From the NCBI GenBank assembly GCA_029856625.1, contig JAHKLG010000112.1, positions 1-5,069 on the forward strand: a stretch of DNA of 5,069 nt, read 5' to 3'. How positions within the stretch are numbered: the first letter of the stretch is position 1; the number at the start of each line of letters is the position of its first letter. Position numbers and translations under genes: made by a program. Below, piece after piece: positions 5,011 to 5,069 of the stretch. The notes under the pieces were generated by a model. It was not told the origin of the DNA and did not search any database. It saw only the letters and a program-made list of their open reading frames with translations. The stretch comes from Candidatus Njordarchaeota archaeon (GTDB lineage Archaea; Asgardarchaeota; Njordarchaeia; Njordarchaeales; Njordarchaeaceae).

Positions 5011-5069
5011 TATTCTTATTTTGATCTCTCCTAGAATCCTCCATGCTAAGTGAGGAAAATGATCTATCA
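5003..5069 (-). other. Open frame at right edge: possible end of an upstream gene
   Basis: A second minus-strand frame is open from the window edge to TGA at 5005-5003 and would encode a polar tail ending SRRDQNKNNE. Its stop overlaps the ATG at 5010 by 8 nt (ATGAATGA), the arrangement often seen between operon neighbours. It competes with the alternative that the frame of the 4291-5010 gene itself runs on upstream (ending AWRILGEIKIRI before the Met). Only about 20 codons are visible, so neither is proven. Confidence 0.25.

Noticed and set aside
4853..5053. Plus-strand open frame at the right end
   Set aside because: It is antisense to the N-terminal part of the AbrB-tailed protein and has no recognisable domain or SD.

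Overview
The window looks like a piece of a moderately AT-rich archaeal chromosome, most likely from a thermophile of the Thermoproteota/TACK group. This rests on AGA/AGG and ATA codon preference, Shine-Dalgarno motifs of the GGAGG/GGTGA type, short AT-rich TATA-like boxes at archaeal distances, a two-gene SufC-SufB iron-sulfur module, an archaeal-type HAD phosphatase and a free-standing Roadblock/LC7 protein. The lineage is an inference from gene content; no rRNA or tRNA is present to settle it.

Layout from left to right. Positions 1-198 hold no confident gene; they contain a perfect 9-bp inverted repeat, a short AGCAGA repeat cluster and a T6 tract that could end the suf transcript. Positions 199-2158 (minus strand) are the sufC-sufB operon, transcribed leftward, with an 11-nt overlap between the two genes. 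A 110-bp divergent promoter region follows, then a plus-strand gene (2269-2973) for an unrecognised all-helical protein built from about six repeats of 34-41 residues. Its 3' end overlaps that of a convergent HAD phosphatase gene (2962-3699, minus, GTG start) by 12 bp. A second divergent promoter region (3700-3847) leads to a Roadblock/LC7 protein (3848-4294, plus). That gene ends in a 4-bp convergent overlap with a minus-strand protein of unknown function carrying an AbrB-like C-terminal domain (4291-5010), which may continue past the right edge.

Functionally, SufC (ATPase) and SufB (scaffold) form the minimal archaeal Fe-S cluster assembly machine. The HAD enzyme most resembles archaeal phosphoglycolate phosphatase (metabolite repair). 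The Roadblock protein is probably a regulator or partner of a small Ras-like GTPase encoded elsewhere. Apart from sufC-sufB the genes are in alternating orientation and need not share a pathway.

The most unusual items are the helical-repeat protein, in which residues 11-84 align without a gap to residues 161-234; a CxxCxxxC tail at the very end of SufC; and the uncharacterised protein with an AbrB-like C-terminus. No mobile element, CRISPR array or defence system was seen.
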